Shown: positions 35,124-43,988 of the stretch, piece by piece
Layout of the letters: every line of letters starts with the position of its first letter
How positions within the stretch are numbered: position 1 is the stretch's first letter
Assembly (NCBI GenBank): GCA_010092695.1
Contig: JAADJJ010000001.1
Coordinates: 4,092,001-4,156,000 of the forward strand
Reading direction: 5' to 3'
DNA: 64,000 nt
Source of the DNA: Enterobacteriaceae bacterium 4M9
GTDB taxonomy: Bacteria > Pseudomonadota > Gammaproteobacteria > Enterobacterales > Enterobacteriaceae
The notes under the pieces: generated by a model
What the model was told of the DNA's origin: nothing
Seen by the model: only the letters and a program-made list of their open reading frames with translations
The model's database searches: none
Translations under genes and position numbers: made by a program

Positions 35124-35996
35124 TTGGTCAGAGCAGTACGTCTTTATGGCCCGGAGCTTAACCCGGCTGATATCTACGAATACCCCGAACACCTGCGCCC
35201 GTGGTTGGCCGATATCCCGGCCCGCCCAGGCGTGTATATCTTTCACGGTGAAAGCGAAACCCTGCCGCTCTACATTGGCAAAAGCGTTAACCTGCGCGCG
35301 CGGGTGATGTCGCATTTTCGCACCACCGCAGAGGCCAAAATGCTGCGCCAGGCGCAGCGCATTGAGTGGATACCTACCGCCGGTGAACTGGGCGCGCTGC
35401 TGCTCGAAGCCCAGCTTATCAAGACCCGCCAGCCGCTGTTTAACAAACGCCTGCGCAAAAACCGCCAGCTGTGTTCACTGCGCCTTAGCGGCCAACAGCC
35501 GCAGGTGGTCTATGCAAAGGAACTGGATTTTTCTACCACTCCGGACCTGTTTGGCCTTTACCGCAGCCGCCATGGTGCACTGGAAACGCTCAAAAGCCTG
35601 GCTGACGAACATCGCCTGTGTCACGGCCTGCTGGGTCTTGAGAAGCTTAGCGCAGGACGCGCCTGCTTTCGCAGCGCGCTCGGGCGCTGCGCCGGTGCCT
35701 GCTGTGGTAAAGAGAGTAAAGAGGCGCACCATGCAAGGCTGCTGGACGCGCTGGAAAGCGTGCGCGTTATCTGCTGGCCGTGGAAAGGCGCGGTCGGTTT
35801 AGTGGAAGAAGGCGAGCACCAAACCCAGATTCACATCATCGACCACTGGTTTTATCTCGGTTCGGTGGACTCGCTTGAACACCTCAGCGAATTCAGGCGC
35901 ACGCCGCCAGGCTTTGACCAGGACGGCTACAAGATCCTGTGCCGCCCGGTGATTTCCGGGCACTATCCGGTGATTGCGCTAAAGAGCGGAGCCTGA
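35124..35996 (+). CDS. cho: Cho, UvrC-like endonuclease
   Basis: Makes the 3' incision in UvrAB-mediated nucleotide excision repair, at bulky lesions UvrC handles poorly. The start is taken as TTG (35124) because AGGAGG stands exactly 5 bases upstream; this gives 290 residues (E. coli about 295). An ATG nine codons earlier overlaps the SOS box and has no ribosome site. The GIY-YIG domain is at the N terminus (PGVYIF at 35-40, LYIGKS at 49-54, then LLLEAQLIKTRQPLFNKRLR), followed by a Cys-rich UvrC-type segment (CFRSALGRCAGACCG). In E. coli cho lies elsewhere; here it sits between araD and polB. Confidence 0.94.
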   Translation: MVRAVRLYGPELNPADIYEYPEHLRPWLADIPARPGVYIFHGESETLPLYIGKSVNLRARVMSHFRTTAEAKMLRQAQRIEWIPTAGELGALLLEAQLIKTRQPLFNKRLRKNRQLCSLRLSGQQPQVVYAKELDFSTTPDLFGLYRSRHGALETLKSLADEHRLCHGLLGLEKLSAGRACFRSALGRCAGACCGKESKEAHHARLLDALESVRVICWPWKGAVGLVEEGEHQTQIHIIDHWFYLGSVDSLEHLSEFRRTPPGFDQDGYKILCRPVISGHYPVIALKSGA

Positions 35997-36041
35997 CTGC
36001 CCTGAACGGCGCGAATGCAGGCTTCTGAGCCTGCCTCGCAC

Positions 36042-36061
36042 AACTGTATAAAACCCCAGCG
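36042..36061. promoter_or_regulatory. LexA-like SOS box upstream of polB
   Basis: CTGTATAAAACCCCAG (36044-36059) matches CTGT-N8-ACAG with one mismatch and closely resembles the E. coli polB (dinA) box. An imperfect hairpin GCAGGC/GCCTGC (36017-36034), perhaps the end of the cho transcript, lies just before it. Confidence 0.75.
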
Positions 36062-36116
36062 CCCGCCAGAAAATCCAGCTATACTTAGCGCTCATTTTTT
36101 GCAGCAGGAACAGAGC

Positions 36117-38477
36117 GTGACAGAAACGCGGCAGGGTTTTCTATTAACCCGACACTGGCGGGATTCTCCGCAAGGAACCGAAGTGGAGTTCTGGCTGGCA
36201 ACCGACGCCGGTCCGCTGCGCGTCACGCTGGCGCCGCAGGAATCGGTCGCGTTTATCCCCCAGACTCAGCAGGCACAGGCCGAGCGCCTGCTGGCCGATG
36301 AGCGCGACTGGCGTCTTACGCCGCTGGCGCTTACTGACTTCTCCCGCCAGCCGGTCTGCGGCCTGTATACGCGCCAGCACCGCTCGCTGATGCGCATTGA
36401 GAAAAAATTACGCGACGGCGGCGTCACCGTTTACGAAGCGGATATCCGCCCACCGGAGCGCTACCTGATGGAGCGCTTTATCAACGCCCCGGTGCTGGTG
36501 CAGGGCGAGGCGCGCAACGGCGCACTCATTAACGCCCGCATGAGGCCTGAACCGGCGTACCGCCCGGCGCTGAAATGGGTCTCGCTTGATATCGAAACCA
36601 GCCGCCACGGTGAGCTGTACTGCATCGGCCTTGAAGGCTGCGGCGAGCGCACGGTGTACATGCTTGGCCCTGAAACGCCGTCGGATTACGCGGTGGATTT
36701 TCATCTTGAATATGTCACCAGCCGCCCGCAGCTGCTGGAAAAGCTCAATGACTGGTTTGCCCGGCACGACCCGGACGTGCTTATCGGCTGGAACCTGGTG
36801 CAGTTTGACCTGCGCGTGTTGCAAAAGCACGCCGAACGCTATGGTGTTGCGCTACGCCTGGGGCGCGGCGGCACCGCCATTGAGTGGCGCGAGCACGGCT
36901 TCAAGCCTGGCGTGTTTTTTGCCCAGGCACACGGGCGGCTCATCGTCGATGGCATAGAGGCACTGAAATCGGCCTTCTGGAACTTCTCCTCCTTTTCGCT
37001 GGAAGCGGTGTCGCAGGAGTTGCTCGGTGAGGGCAAATCGATTGACGATCCGTGGCACCGAATGGGGGAAATCGAGCGGCGCTTTAACGAAGATAAACCC
37101 GCGCTCGCCGTCTACAACCTTAAAGACTGCGAGCTGGTAACGCGCATTTTCCACAAAACGGAAATCATGCCGTTTTTGCTTGAGCGCGCGACGGTAAACG
37201 GCCTGCCCGCCGACCGCCACGGCGGCTCGGTTGCCTCTTTCGGCCACCTTTATTTCCCGCGCATGCACCGCAGCGGCTACGTGGCACCCAATCTCGGCTC
37301 AGTGGCGCCACAGGCAAGCCCGGGCGGCTTTGTGATGGACTCCAGCCCCGGCCTGTACGACTCGGTGCTGGTGCTGGACTACAAAAGCCTGTATCCGTCC
37401 ATCATCCGCACCTTTCTTATCGACCCGGTTGGGCTGGTAGAAGGCATGGCGCAGCCAGACAACGCCCACAGCGTGCCAGGCTTTCTTGACGCCTGGTTCT
37501 CACGCGACAAGCACTGCCTGCCCGCGATTGTGACGGATATCTGGCAGGGGCGCGAAGCCGCCAAGCGGCACAACAACAAGCCGCTGTCACAGGCGCTGAA
37601 AATCATCATGAACGCCTTTTATGGCGTGCTGGGCACCAGCGCCTGTCGTTTCTTCGACCCACGTCTTGCCTCCTCTATTACCATGCGCGGCCACGCTATC
37701 ATGCGCCAGACCCGCGAATTGATTGAGGCGCAGGGTTTTGAGGTGATTTACGGAGATACCGACTCCACGTTTGTCTGGCTTAAAAAAGCGCACGATGAAG
37801 CGAGCGCCAGCGCGATTGGCCAGCAGCTGGTGGCGCACGTCAATCAATGGTGGCACGCGCATCTGCGCGATGAGTGGAACCTGGAAAGCGCGCTGGAACT
37901 GGAGTTCGAAACCCATTTTTGCCGCTTTCTGATGCCCACCATTCGCGGTGCAGAAACCGGCAGTAAAAAGCGCTACGCCGGTATGATTCGCGCGGATAGC
38001 CACGAGCGCATGGTGTTTAAAGGGCTGGAAACGGTACGCACTGACTGGACACCGCTGGCGCAACAGTTTCAGCAGGCGCTATACCAGCGCATCTTTCGCA
38101 ACGAACCCTGGGAAGACTACGCCCGCGAAACGGTCGCAAGCCTGATGGCCGGTGAACTTGATGACAAGCTGGTCTATCGCAAACAGCTACGCCGCCCGCT
38201 GGCCGAATACCAGCGCAACGTGCCGCCGCACGTGCGTGCCGCGCGCCTGGCCGATGAGCAAAACCAGCGTCTGGGTCGCCCTCTGCGCTACCAGAACCGC
38301 GGCAGCATTAAATACGTCTGGACCACTGCCGGACCGGAGCCGCTGGATTATCTGCACTCGCCCATTGACTATGAACACTATCTGACACGCCAGCTGGAAC
38401 CCGTGGCCGAAGGCATCCTGCCGTTTGTCGGTGGGGATTTTGCTACACTGGTAACAGGGCAATTGGGGTTATTTTGA
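36117..38477 (+). CDS. polB: PolB, DNA polymerase II
   Basis: SOS-inducible family B DNA polymerase with 3'-5' proofreading, used in replication restart and translesion synthesis. The start is taken as GTG (36117, VTETRQGFLLTRHW) behind AGGA, giving 786 residues (E. coli 783); the longer frame would include the SOS box. Exonuclease motif I is SLDIETSRHG. Polymerase motifs are DYKSLYPSIIRTF (A), KIIMNAFYGVLG (B) and YGDTDSTFVW (C). The C terminus ends TGQLGLF, the beta-clamp-binding tail. Confidence 0.97.
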   Translation: MTETRQGFLLTRHWRDSPQGTEVEFWLATDAGPLRVTLAPQESVAFIPQTQQAQAERLLADERDWRLTPLALTDFSRQPVCGLYTRQHRSLMRIEKKLRDGGVTVYEADIRPPERYLMERFINAPVLVQGEARNGALINARMRPEPAYRPALKWVSLDIETSRHGELYCIGLEGCGERTVYMLGPETPSDYAVDFHLEYVTSRPQLLEKLNDWFARHDPDVLIGWNLVQFDLRVLQKHAERYGVALRLGRGGTAIEWREHGFKPGVFFAQAHGRLIVDGIEALKSAFWNFSSFSLEAVSQELLGEGKSIDDPWHRMGEIERRFNEDKPALAVYNLKDCELVTRIFHKTEIMPFLLERATVNGLPADRHGGSVASFGHLYFPRMHRSGYVAPNLGSVAPQASPGGFVMDSSPGLYDSVLVLDYKSLYPSIIRTFLIDPVGLVEGMAQPDNAHSVPGFLDAWFSRDKHCLPAIVTDIWQGREAAKRHNNKPLSQALKIIMNAFYGVLGTSACRFFDPRLASSITMRGHAIMRQTRELIEAQGFEVIYGDTDSTFVWLKKAHDEASASAIGQQLVAHVNQWWHAHLRDEWNLESALELEFETHFCRFLMPTIRGAETGSKKRYAGMIRADSHERMVFKGLETVRTDWTPLAQQFQQALYQRIFRNEPWEDYARETVASLMAGELDDKLVYRKQLRRPLAEYQRNVPPHVRAARLADEQNQRLGRPLRYQNRGSIKYVWTTAGPEPLDYLHSPIDYEHYLTRQLEPVAEGILPFVGGDFATLVTGQLGLF

Positions 38478-38655
38478 CAGGTGACGAATGCGTTACCTTC
38501 CAGTACCATAGCGCCCTTTCCTTTTTATTGAACCCAATTTTATAAGCCCGCCGCCCCACTTGCGGAGGGTGAACTCCACCCTGACGACAATGCTGCAACA
38601 GCATTGATGACGGGATGATTGCCTGCAAATTTCAGATAAACAGAGCCCAACAGAT

Positions 38656-41562
38656 ATGCCATTTACTCTTGGACAGCGCTGGATCAGCGATACGGAAAGT
38701 GAACTCGGACTCGGTACTGTGGTGGCGATGGACGCCCGCACGGTCACATTGCTCTTTCCCGCCATCGGTGAAAATCGCCTGTACGCCAGAAGCGACGCCC
38801 CTATCACTCGCGTCATGTTCAACCCAGGCGATGTGATTACCAGCCACGACGGCTGGCTGCTCAAGGTAGAAGATGTTCAGGAACAAAACGGCCTGCTGAC
38901 CTACACCGGCACGCGTGAAGATACCCAGGAAACCGGCGTACAACTGCGCGAAGTGCTGCTCGACAGCAAACTGGTGTTCAGCAAGCCACAGGACCGCCTG
39001 TTTGCCGGCCAGCTTGACAGAATGGACCGGTTTGCATTGCGCTATCGCGCCCGTAAATACCAGAGCGAGCAGTACCGCCAGCCGTGGAGCGGCCTGCGTG
39101 GTATGCGCACTAACCTCATTCCCCACCAGCTGCACATCGCCCGCGACGTAGGCCGCCGCCACGCGCCGCGCGTGCTGCTGGCCGACGAAGTGGGCCTGGG
39201 TAAAACCATCGAAGCCGGGATGATTATCCACCAACAACTGCTGTCAGGTGCTGCCGAGCGCGTGCTGATTGTGGTGCCGGAAACCCTGCAACACCAGTGG
39301 CTGGTCGAAATGCTGCGCCGCTTCAATCTGCGTTTTTCCCTGTTTGATGACGACCGCTACGCCGAAGCCCAGCACGAATCCGACAACCCGTTTGATACCG
39401 AGCAACTGGTGATTTGCTCGCTCGATTTTGTGCGCCGCAGCAAACAGCGCCTGGAGCACCTGAGCGATGCCCAGTGGGATCTGCTGGTGGTGGATGAAGC
39501 CCATCACCTGGTCTGGAGCGAGGACGCACCGAGCCGCGAATATCAGGCCATCGAACAGATTGCCAGCCATACGCCGGGCGTGCTGCTGTTGACGGCAACG
39601 CCGGAGCAGTTAGGGATGGAGAGCCATTTCGCGCGCCTGCGCCTGCTCGACCCGAACCGCTTTCACGACTTTGCCCAATTTGTTGAAGAACAAAAGAATT
39701 ACCGCCCGGTGGCTGATGCCGTAGCGCTGCTGCTGGCAGGTAACCGCCTGAGCAACGACGAACTCAATACCTTAAGCGAGCTGATTGGCGAGCAGGACAT
39801 TGAACCGCTGCTGCAAACCGCTAACAGCGAACGCGACGGCAGCGAGGCCGCACGCCAGGAACTGATTTCCATGCTGCTGGACCGCCACGGCACCAGCCGC
39901 GTGCTGTTTCGCAACACCCGCAACGGCGTGAAGGGCTTCCCGCAGCGTGAATTGCACGCTATCCGCCTGCCGCTGCCCACCCAGTACCAGACCGCGATTA
40001 AGGTTTCCGGCATCATGGGCGCACGTAAATCGCCCGAAGACCGCGCGCGCGACATGCTCTATCCGGAGCAGATTTATCAGGAGTTTGAAGGTGACACCGG
40101 CACCTGGTGGAACTTCGATCCGCGCGTAGAGTGGCTGATGGGCTGGCTAACCAGCCACCGCTCGCAGAAGGTGCTGGTGATTTGCGCCCGCGCCGATACG
40201 GCGCTACAGCTTGAGCAGGTACTGCGTGAGCGTGAAGGCATTCGTGCTGCGGTGTTCCATGAAGGCATGTCGATTATCGAGCGCGACCGCGCCGCCGCCT
40301 GGTTTGCCGAGGAAGACACCGGCGCACAGGTGCTGTTGTGCTCGGAAATTGGCTCCGAAGGGCGCAACTTCCAGTTTGCCAGCCATCTCATCATGTTCGA
40401 CCTGCCGCTTAACCCGGACCTGCTGGAGCAGCGCATCGGTCGTCTGGACCGCATCGGTCAGGCGCACGACATCCAGATCCACGTGCCGTATCTTGAGAAA
40501 ACCGCCCAGTCGGTGCTGGTGCGCTGGTATCACGAAGGCCTCGACGCCTTTGAACATACCTGCCCAACCGGGCGCACCATTTATGACGAAGTGCGTGAGC
40601 CGCTGACCCACTATCTGGCCAACCCGGACAACGCCGACGGTTTTGACGAACTGATTGCCACCAGCCGTAAAAAGCACGATGCGCTGAAAACCCAGCTTGA
40701 GCAGGGCCGCGATCGCCTGCTGGAAATTAACTCCAACGGTGGCGAAAAAGCACAGTTGCTGGCCAATGAGATTGCCGAACAGGACAACGACACGGCGCTG
40801 GTCAACTTCGCGATGAACCTGTTTGACATCATCGGCATCAACCAGGACGACCGTGGTGAGCACATGATCGTGCTCACTCCGTCGGATCATATGCTGGTGC
40901 CGGACTTCCCGGGCCTGCCGGAAGACGGCTGCACAATAACCTTTGACCGCGACGTGGCACTGTCGCGTGAAGATGCACAGTTTGTCACCTGGGAGCACCC
41001 GCTGATTCGCAACGGGCTGGATCTGATCCTCTCCGGCGATACCGGCAGCAGCGCGATGTCGCTTTTGAAAAACAAAGCGCTGCCGGTCGGCACGCTCCTG
41101 CTGGAACTGGTGTACGTGGTGGAAGCCAAAGCGCCGAAGTACCTGCAACTTAACCGTTTCCTGCCGCCGACACCGGTGCGCATGCTGATGGACAAAAACG
41201 GCGTCAATCTCGCAGCCCAGGTGGAGTTTGAAAGCTTTAACCGCCAACTGAGTGCCGTAAACCGCCACACCGGCAGCAAGCTGGTTAACGCCATTCAGCA
41301 GGACGTGCACCTGCTTTTACAACAGGCAGAAAGCCAGGTGCAGGAGCAAGCGCAGGCGCTGATTAAGGCCGCACGCGACGAAGCAGACGAGAGACTGAGC
41401 GCCGAATACTCACGTCTTGAAGCCCTCAAGGCCGTTAACCCGAACATCCGTGACGACGAGCTGAGCGCCATTGAAAGCAACCGTCAGCAGGTGCTGGAAG
41501 CTCTGAAGCAGGCAAACTGGCGTCTGGACGCATTGCGCCCGATAGTCGTGACGCACCAGTAA
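38656..41562 (+). CDS. rapA: RapA (HepA), RNA polymerase-associated SWI2/SNF2 ATPase
   Basis: Recycles RNA polymerase during transcription through its ATP-dependent translocase. It is 968 residues, exactly as E. coli. Order: N-terminal tandem KOW-like domains (1-110), SNF2 helicase lobe 1 with DEVGLGKT (177-184) and DEAH (280-283), lobe 2 with EIGSEGRNFQ and QRIGRLDRIGQ, then C-terminal domains with a coiled-coil stretch near 880-960. It follows polB after a 178-bp gap holding its promoter region and no gene. Confidence 0.98.
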   Translation: MPFTLGQRWISDTESELGLGTVVAMDARTVTLLFPAIGENRLYARSDAPITRVMFNPGDVITSHDGWLLKVEDVQEQNGLLTYTGTREDTQETGVQLREVLLDSKLVFSKPQDRLFAGQLDRMDRFALRYRARKYQSEQYRQPWSGLRGMRTNLIPHQLHIARDVGRRHAPRVLLADEVGLGKTIEAGMIIHQQLLSGAAERVLIVVPETLQHQWLVEMLRRFNLRFSLFDDDRYAEAQHESDNPFDTEQLVICSLDFVRRSKQRLEHLSDAQWDLLVVDEAHHLVWSEDAPSREYQAIEQIASHTPGVLLLTATPEQLGMESHFARLRLLDPNRFHDFAQFVEEQKNYRPVADAVALLLAGNRLSNDELNTLSELIGEQDIEPLLQTANSERDGSEAARQELISMLLDRHGTSRVLFRNTRNGVKGFPQRELHAIRLPLPTQYQTAIKVSGIMGARKSPEDRARDMLYPEQIYQEFEGDTGTWWNFDPRVEWLMGWLTSHRSQKVLVICARADTALQLEQVLREREGIRAAVFHEGMSIIERDRAAAWFAEEDTGAQVLLCSEIGSEGRNFQFASHLIMFDLPLNPDLLEQRIGRLDRIGQAHDIQIHVPYLEKTAQSVLVRWYHEGLDAFEHTCPTGRTIYDEVREPLTHYLANPDNADGFDELIATSRKKHDALKTQLEQGRDRLLEINSNGGEKAQLLANEIAEQDNDTALVNFAMNLFDIIGINQDDRGEHMIVLTPSDHMLVPDFPGLPEDGCTITFDRDVALSREDAQFVTWEHPLIRNGLDLILSGDTGSSAMSLLKNKALPVGTLLLELVYVVEAKAPKYLQLNRFLPPTPVRMLMDKNGVNLAAQVEFESFNRQLSAVNRHTGSKLVNAIQQDVHLLLQQAESQVQEQAQALIKAARDEADERLSAEYSRLEALKAVNPNIRDDELSAIESNRQQVLEALKQANWRLDALRPIVVTHQ

Positions 41563-41573
41563 CCGGAGGCCGT

Positions 41574-42230
41574 ATGATGGAGCCGTACAATCCGCCGCAG
41601 GAGCCATGGCTGGTCATTCTGTATCAGGATGAGCATATTATGGTGGTCAATAAGCCGAGCGGCCTGCTGTCCGTGCCCGGTCGGTTGGATGAGCACAAAG
41701 ATAGCGTGATGACGCGCATCCAGCGCGACTATCCGCAGGCAGAATCCGTGCACCGCCTCGATATGGCCACCAGCGGCGTGATTGTCGTCGCGCTCACCAA
41801 ACAGGCTGAGCGCGAGCTTAAGCGCCAGTTTCGCGAGCGTGAGCCGAAGAAGCAGTATCTGGCGCGCATCGGGGGCCATCCGGCCAACGCCGAAGGGTTG
41901 GTTGATTTACCACTGATTTGCGACTGGCCGAACCGGCCAAAGCAGAAGGTGTGCTATGAAACCGGCAAACCAGCGCAAACTGAGTATGAAGTGCTGGAGT
42001 ACGCGCCAGACAATACGGCGCGCATTCTGCTCAAGCCCATTACCGGGCGCTCACACCAGCTGCGCGTGCATATGCAGGCGCTGGGGCATCCGATTTTAGG
42101 TGATAAGTTTTATGCCACGCCTGAGGTACTGGCAATGGCGCCGCGCCTGCTGCTGCATGCCTGGACGCTGACGATTACCCATCCGCAGTTTGGGACGAGT
42201 ATGACGTTTAAGGCACCGGTGGATTTTTAA
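41574..42230 (+). CDS. rluA: RluA, 23S rRNA U746 and tRNA U32 pseudouridine synthase
   Basis: Makes pseudouridine at 23S position 746 and tRNA position 32. It is 218 residues (E. coli 219). The catalytic Asp is in HRLDMATSG (about residue 63), with the RluA-family motifs VVNKPSGLLSVPG and LKPITGRSHQLRVHM. It starts 11 bases after rapA, so it is probably co-transcribed. Confidence 0.97.
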   Translation: MMEPYNPPQEPWLVILYQDEHIMVVNKPSGLLSVPGRLDEHKDSVMTRIQRDYPQAESVHRLDMATSGVIVVALTKQAERELKRQFREREPKKQYLARIGGHPANAEGLVDLPLICDWPNRPKQKVCYETGKPAQTEYEVLEYAPDNTARILLKPITGRSHQLRVHMQALGHPILGDKFYATPEVLAMAPRLLLHAWTLTITHPQFGTSMTFKAPVDF

Positions 42231-42399
42231 TTCCGCCTGGGGACGGTTGGATCTGCTCACTGGTGAGCGTTTTTGTCGTTCGAGTTGGGTTCTGCGCCTG
42301 ATGTCGTTTCGTTCGCTTACGTTGAATAGTTCAGTCGGTGCTTCGTTTATTCTATTGCGGGAAGTTCAGTGGATGTTCCGTTCACCTGAAGCCCGACAA

Positions 42400-42709
42400 C
42401 AAATGAAATTTCATTTGCGGAGAACGGGCAAAGAGGGGTACCGCGGCCCTCTGCAATCTCCGGCGGCCCCGCCAGGAAATCGCCGCCCGTTGGGCGGTGC
42501 GCTCACCTCCCGGCGCTGCGCCTGCGGCCGGCTCGACTCGATGTCCTGTTTACCCGGCCCGTCCCTGGGCCTAGCCCCTTCGGGGCCAACGCTTGCGGCG
42601 TTGTTCAACATTGCTCCCGGTAATGTTGTCGCCTCTGCCCGCCATCCCTGGCGATCTGACCTTGTCTTGCGGCCTCCGGTTCGCCGATTTCAGCGGGGTC
42701 AGCAACCCC
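42400..42709. repeat. Hairpin-dense non-coding element between rluA and djlA
   Basis: Within the 685-bp rluA-djlA gap, about 310 bp hold a string of short perfect inverted repeats: an 18-bp palindrome at 42400-42417, then CCGCCC/GGGCGG (42483-42497), GGCCC/GGGCC (42556-42571), GCCCC/GGGGC (42574-42586), AACGC/GCGTT (42588-42602), CAACATT/AATGTTG (42606-42628), CGCCA/TGGCG (42640-42653) and GGGGT/ACCCC (42695-42709). Frames through it encode no recognisable protein. From memory, similar G+C-rich stretches recur in other enterobacterial genomes and yield small spurious ORFs; I could not check this. The rest of the gap (42231-42399, 42710-42852) shows nothing clear. Confidence 0.6.
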
Positions 42710-42852
42710 ACACGGTAAGCCTGTGCACGTTAAAAGCGATAAAGAGTGCTGTTAGTTTACAAACGTGAAGTGCTGGCGGTCTGGCTTTGCCTTCTGGCCT
42801 TATTGCCTCATAAGAGAATGATAAAAAGGCTATTCCCCCAGTACTCAGAGAC

Positions 42853-42877
42853 AAAAAAAGGGGCTTTTCGCCCCTTT
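42853..42877 (-). terminator. djlA terminator
   Basis: On the minus strand AAAGGGGCGAAAAGCCCCTTTTTTT: a GGGGC/GCCCC stem with seven T residues, 39 bases past the djlA stop. Confidence 0.9.
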
Positions 42878-42915
42878 ATCGGAAAATACGCACGTAACGC
42901 GTAAAAGTCGCCGTT

Positions 42916-43731
42916 TTACTTAAAACCCTTCTGCTCTTTAATCAGCTCCCACGCCTTCTGGATTTCCTGGGTTTTTTGCTTCGCCATTTCAATCATTTCC
43001 GGCGGCAGACCTTTGGCGACCAATTTATCCGGGTGGTGTTCGCTCATCAGCTTGCGATACGCACGCTTGATAGTGGCCTGGTCATCATTGGGATTCACAC
43101 CGAGCACGTCACAGGCATCAGCAAGCGTTGGGCCGCGCTGTGCCTGGGCGCCGCTCTGGCTGTAGCCGCCCTGCCCGCCTGCGCCACCAAACGACGCACC
43201 ACCCTGCATCATGCGAATAAAGTGCTCAAACTGCGCAGGCGAAATCCCCAGTTCCTCACCAATCACCAGCAGTACATCACGCTCGTTAGGATGCAGCGAA
43301 CCGTCCGACAGCGCGGCGCGGACCTGAATTTCCAGAAACATCCTAATCAAATCAAAGCGGCCAAAGCAGACGCTGCGCAGCTGGCGCATCTTCTCACGCA
43401 GCGGATAGCCGTTTTGCTTACCGGTACGAAACGCCTGCTGGGCTGCGGTACGCGCCTCGCCGTGCAGCTGCATCTGGTCCATAAACCGCGACGCGAGCTG
43501 AATATCGGTCTCGGTAACGCGCCCTTTTGATTTGGTCAGGTGGCCCATCACCTCAAAGGTCGTGGCAAAAAATATCGCCTGGCGCTGCTGCTGCCCGGCA
43601 AACCACGTGGTGCGACGCGCCCGCGCCTTGTCAAACATATGGCCAATAATCAGCCCGGCGACCACGCCCCAGAAGCCGCCGCCCATGAATAACGCCATGC
43701 CCACGCCAATCACTTTTCCCAAATACTGCAT
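42916..43731 (-). CDS. djlA: DjlA, membrane-anchored DnaJ-like co-chaperone
   Basis: Type III J-domain protein that stimulates DnaK; in E. coli it affects the Rcs pathway and capsule. It is 271 residues as in E. coli. One N-terminal transmembrane helix of unusual Gly-rich type (FMGGGFWGVVAGLIIGHMF) is followed by a TerB-like helical domain, a short Gly/Gln linker, and a C-terminal J domain with the HPD motif in SEHHPDKLVAKG. It is divergent from lptD. Confidence 0.97.
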   Translation of the reverse strand: MQYLGKVIGVGMALFMGGGFWGVVAGLIIGHMFDKARARRTTWFAGQQQRQAIFFATTFEVMGHLTKSKGRVTETDIQLASRFMDQMQLHGEARTAAQQAFRTGKQNGYPLREKMRQLRSVCFGRFDLIRMFLEIQVRAALSDGSLHPNERDVLLVIGEELGISPAQFEHFIRMMQGGASFGGAGGQGGYSQSGAQAQRGPTLADACDVLGVNPNDDQATIKRAYRKLMSEHHPDKLVAKGLPPEMIEMAKQKTQEIQKAWELIKEQKGFK

Positions 43732-43988
43732 ATACTCCCCAAATCATCATGCTGACTGACAGAATTTGCATTATCATACCCGTCATTCTGAACGCTGCAT
43801 AACGACCCGGCGCAATTCCGGCACGAGATGTACGCCCTGCGCCTCAAAATGGACGCGTAAGCAACAAAATCCTGCTCCAGCTGCCTGAATTATTTAGGGC
43901 GTAAAGCTGGCGTGCAGCTACCGAGTAAGTTAGTCTCTGGTCGTTTGCCGACGCGTAGCCACTGATGACGGAACAACGAAAAAAACGT

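Noticed and set aside
40204..41310. 368-codon minus-strand frame opposite rapA
   Set aside because: Antisense shadow; no ribosome site or recognisable domain.
42247..42768. 173-codon plus-strand frame in the rluA-djlA gap
   Set aside because: It runs through the hairpin-dense element, has low-complexity Pro/Arg/Ser composition and no ribosome site; treated as non-coding.
43732..43988. Possible sigma-E promoter upstream of lptD
   Set aside because: A TCTGA near 43788 has no properly spaced GAACTT; E. coli lptD is sigma-E controlled, but I could not find a convincing match here.
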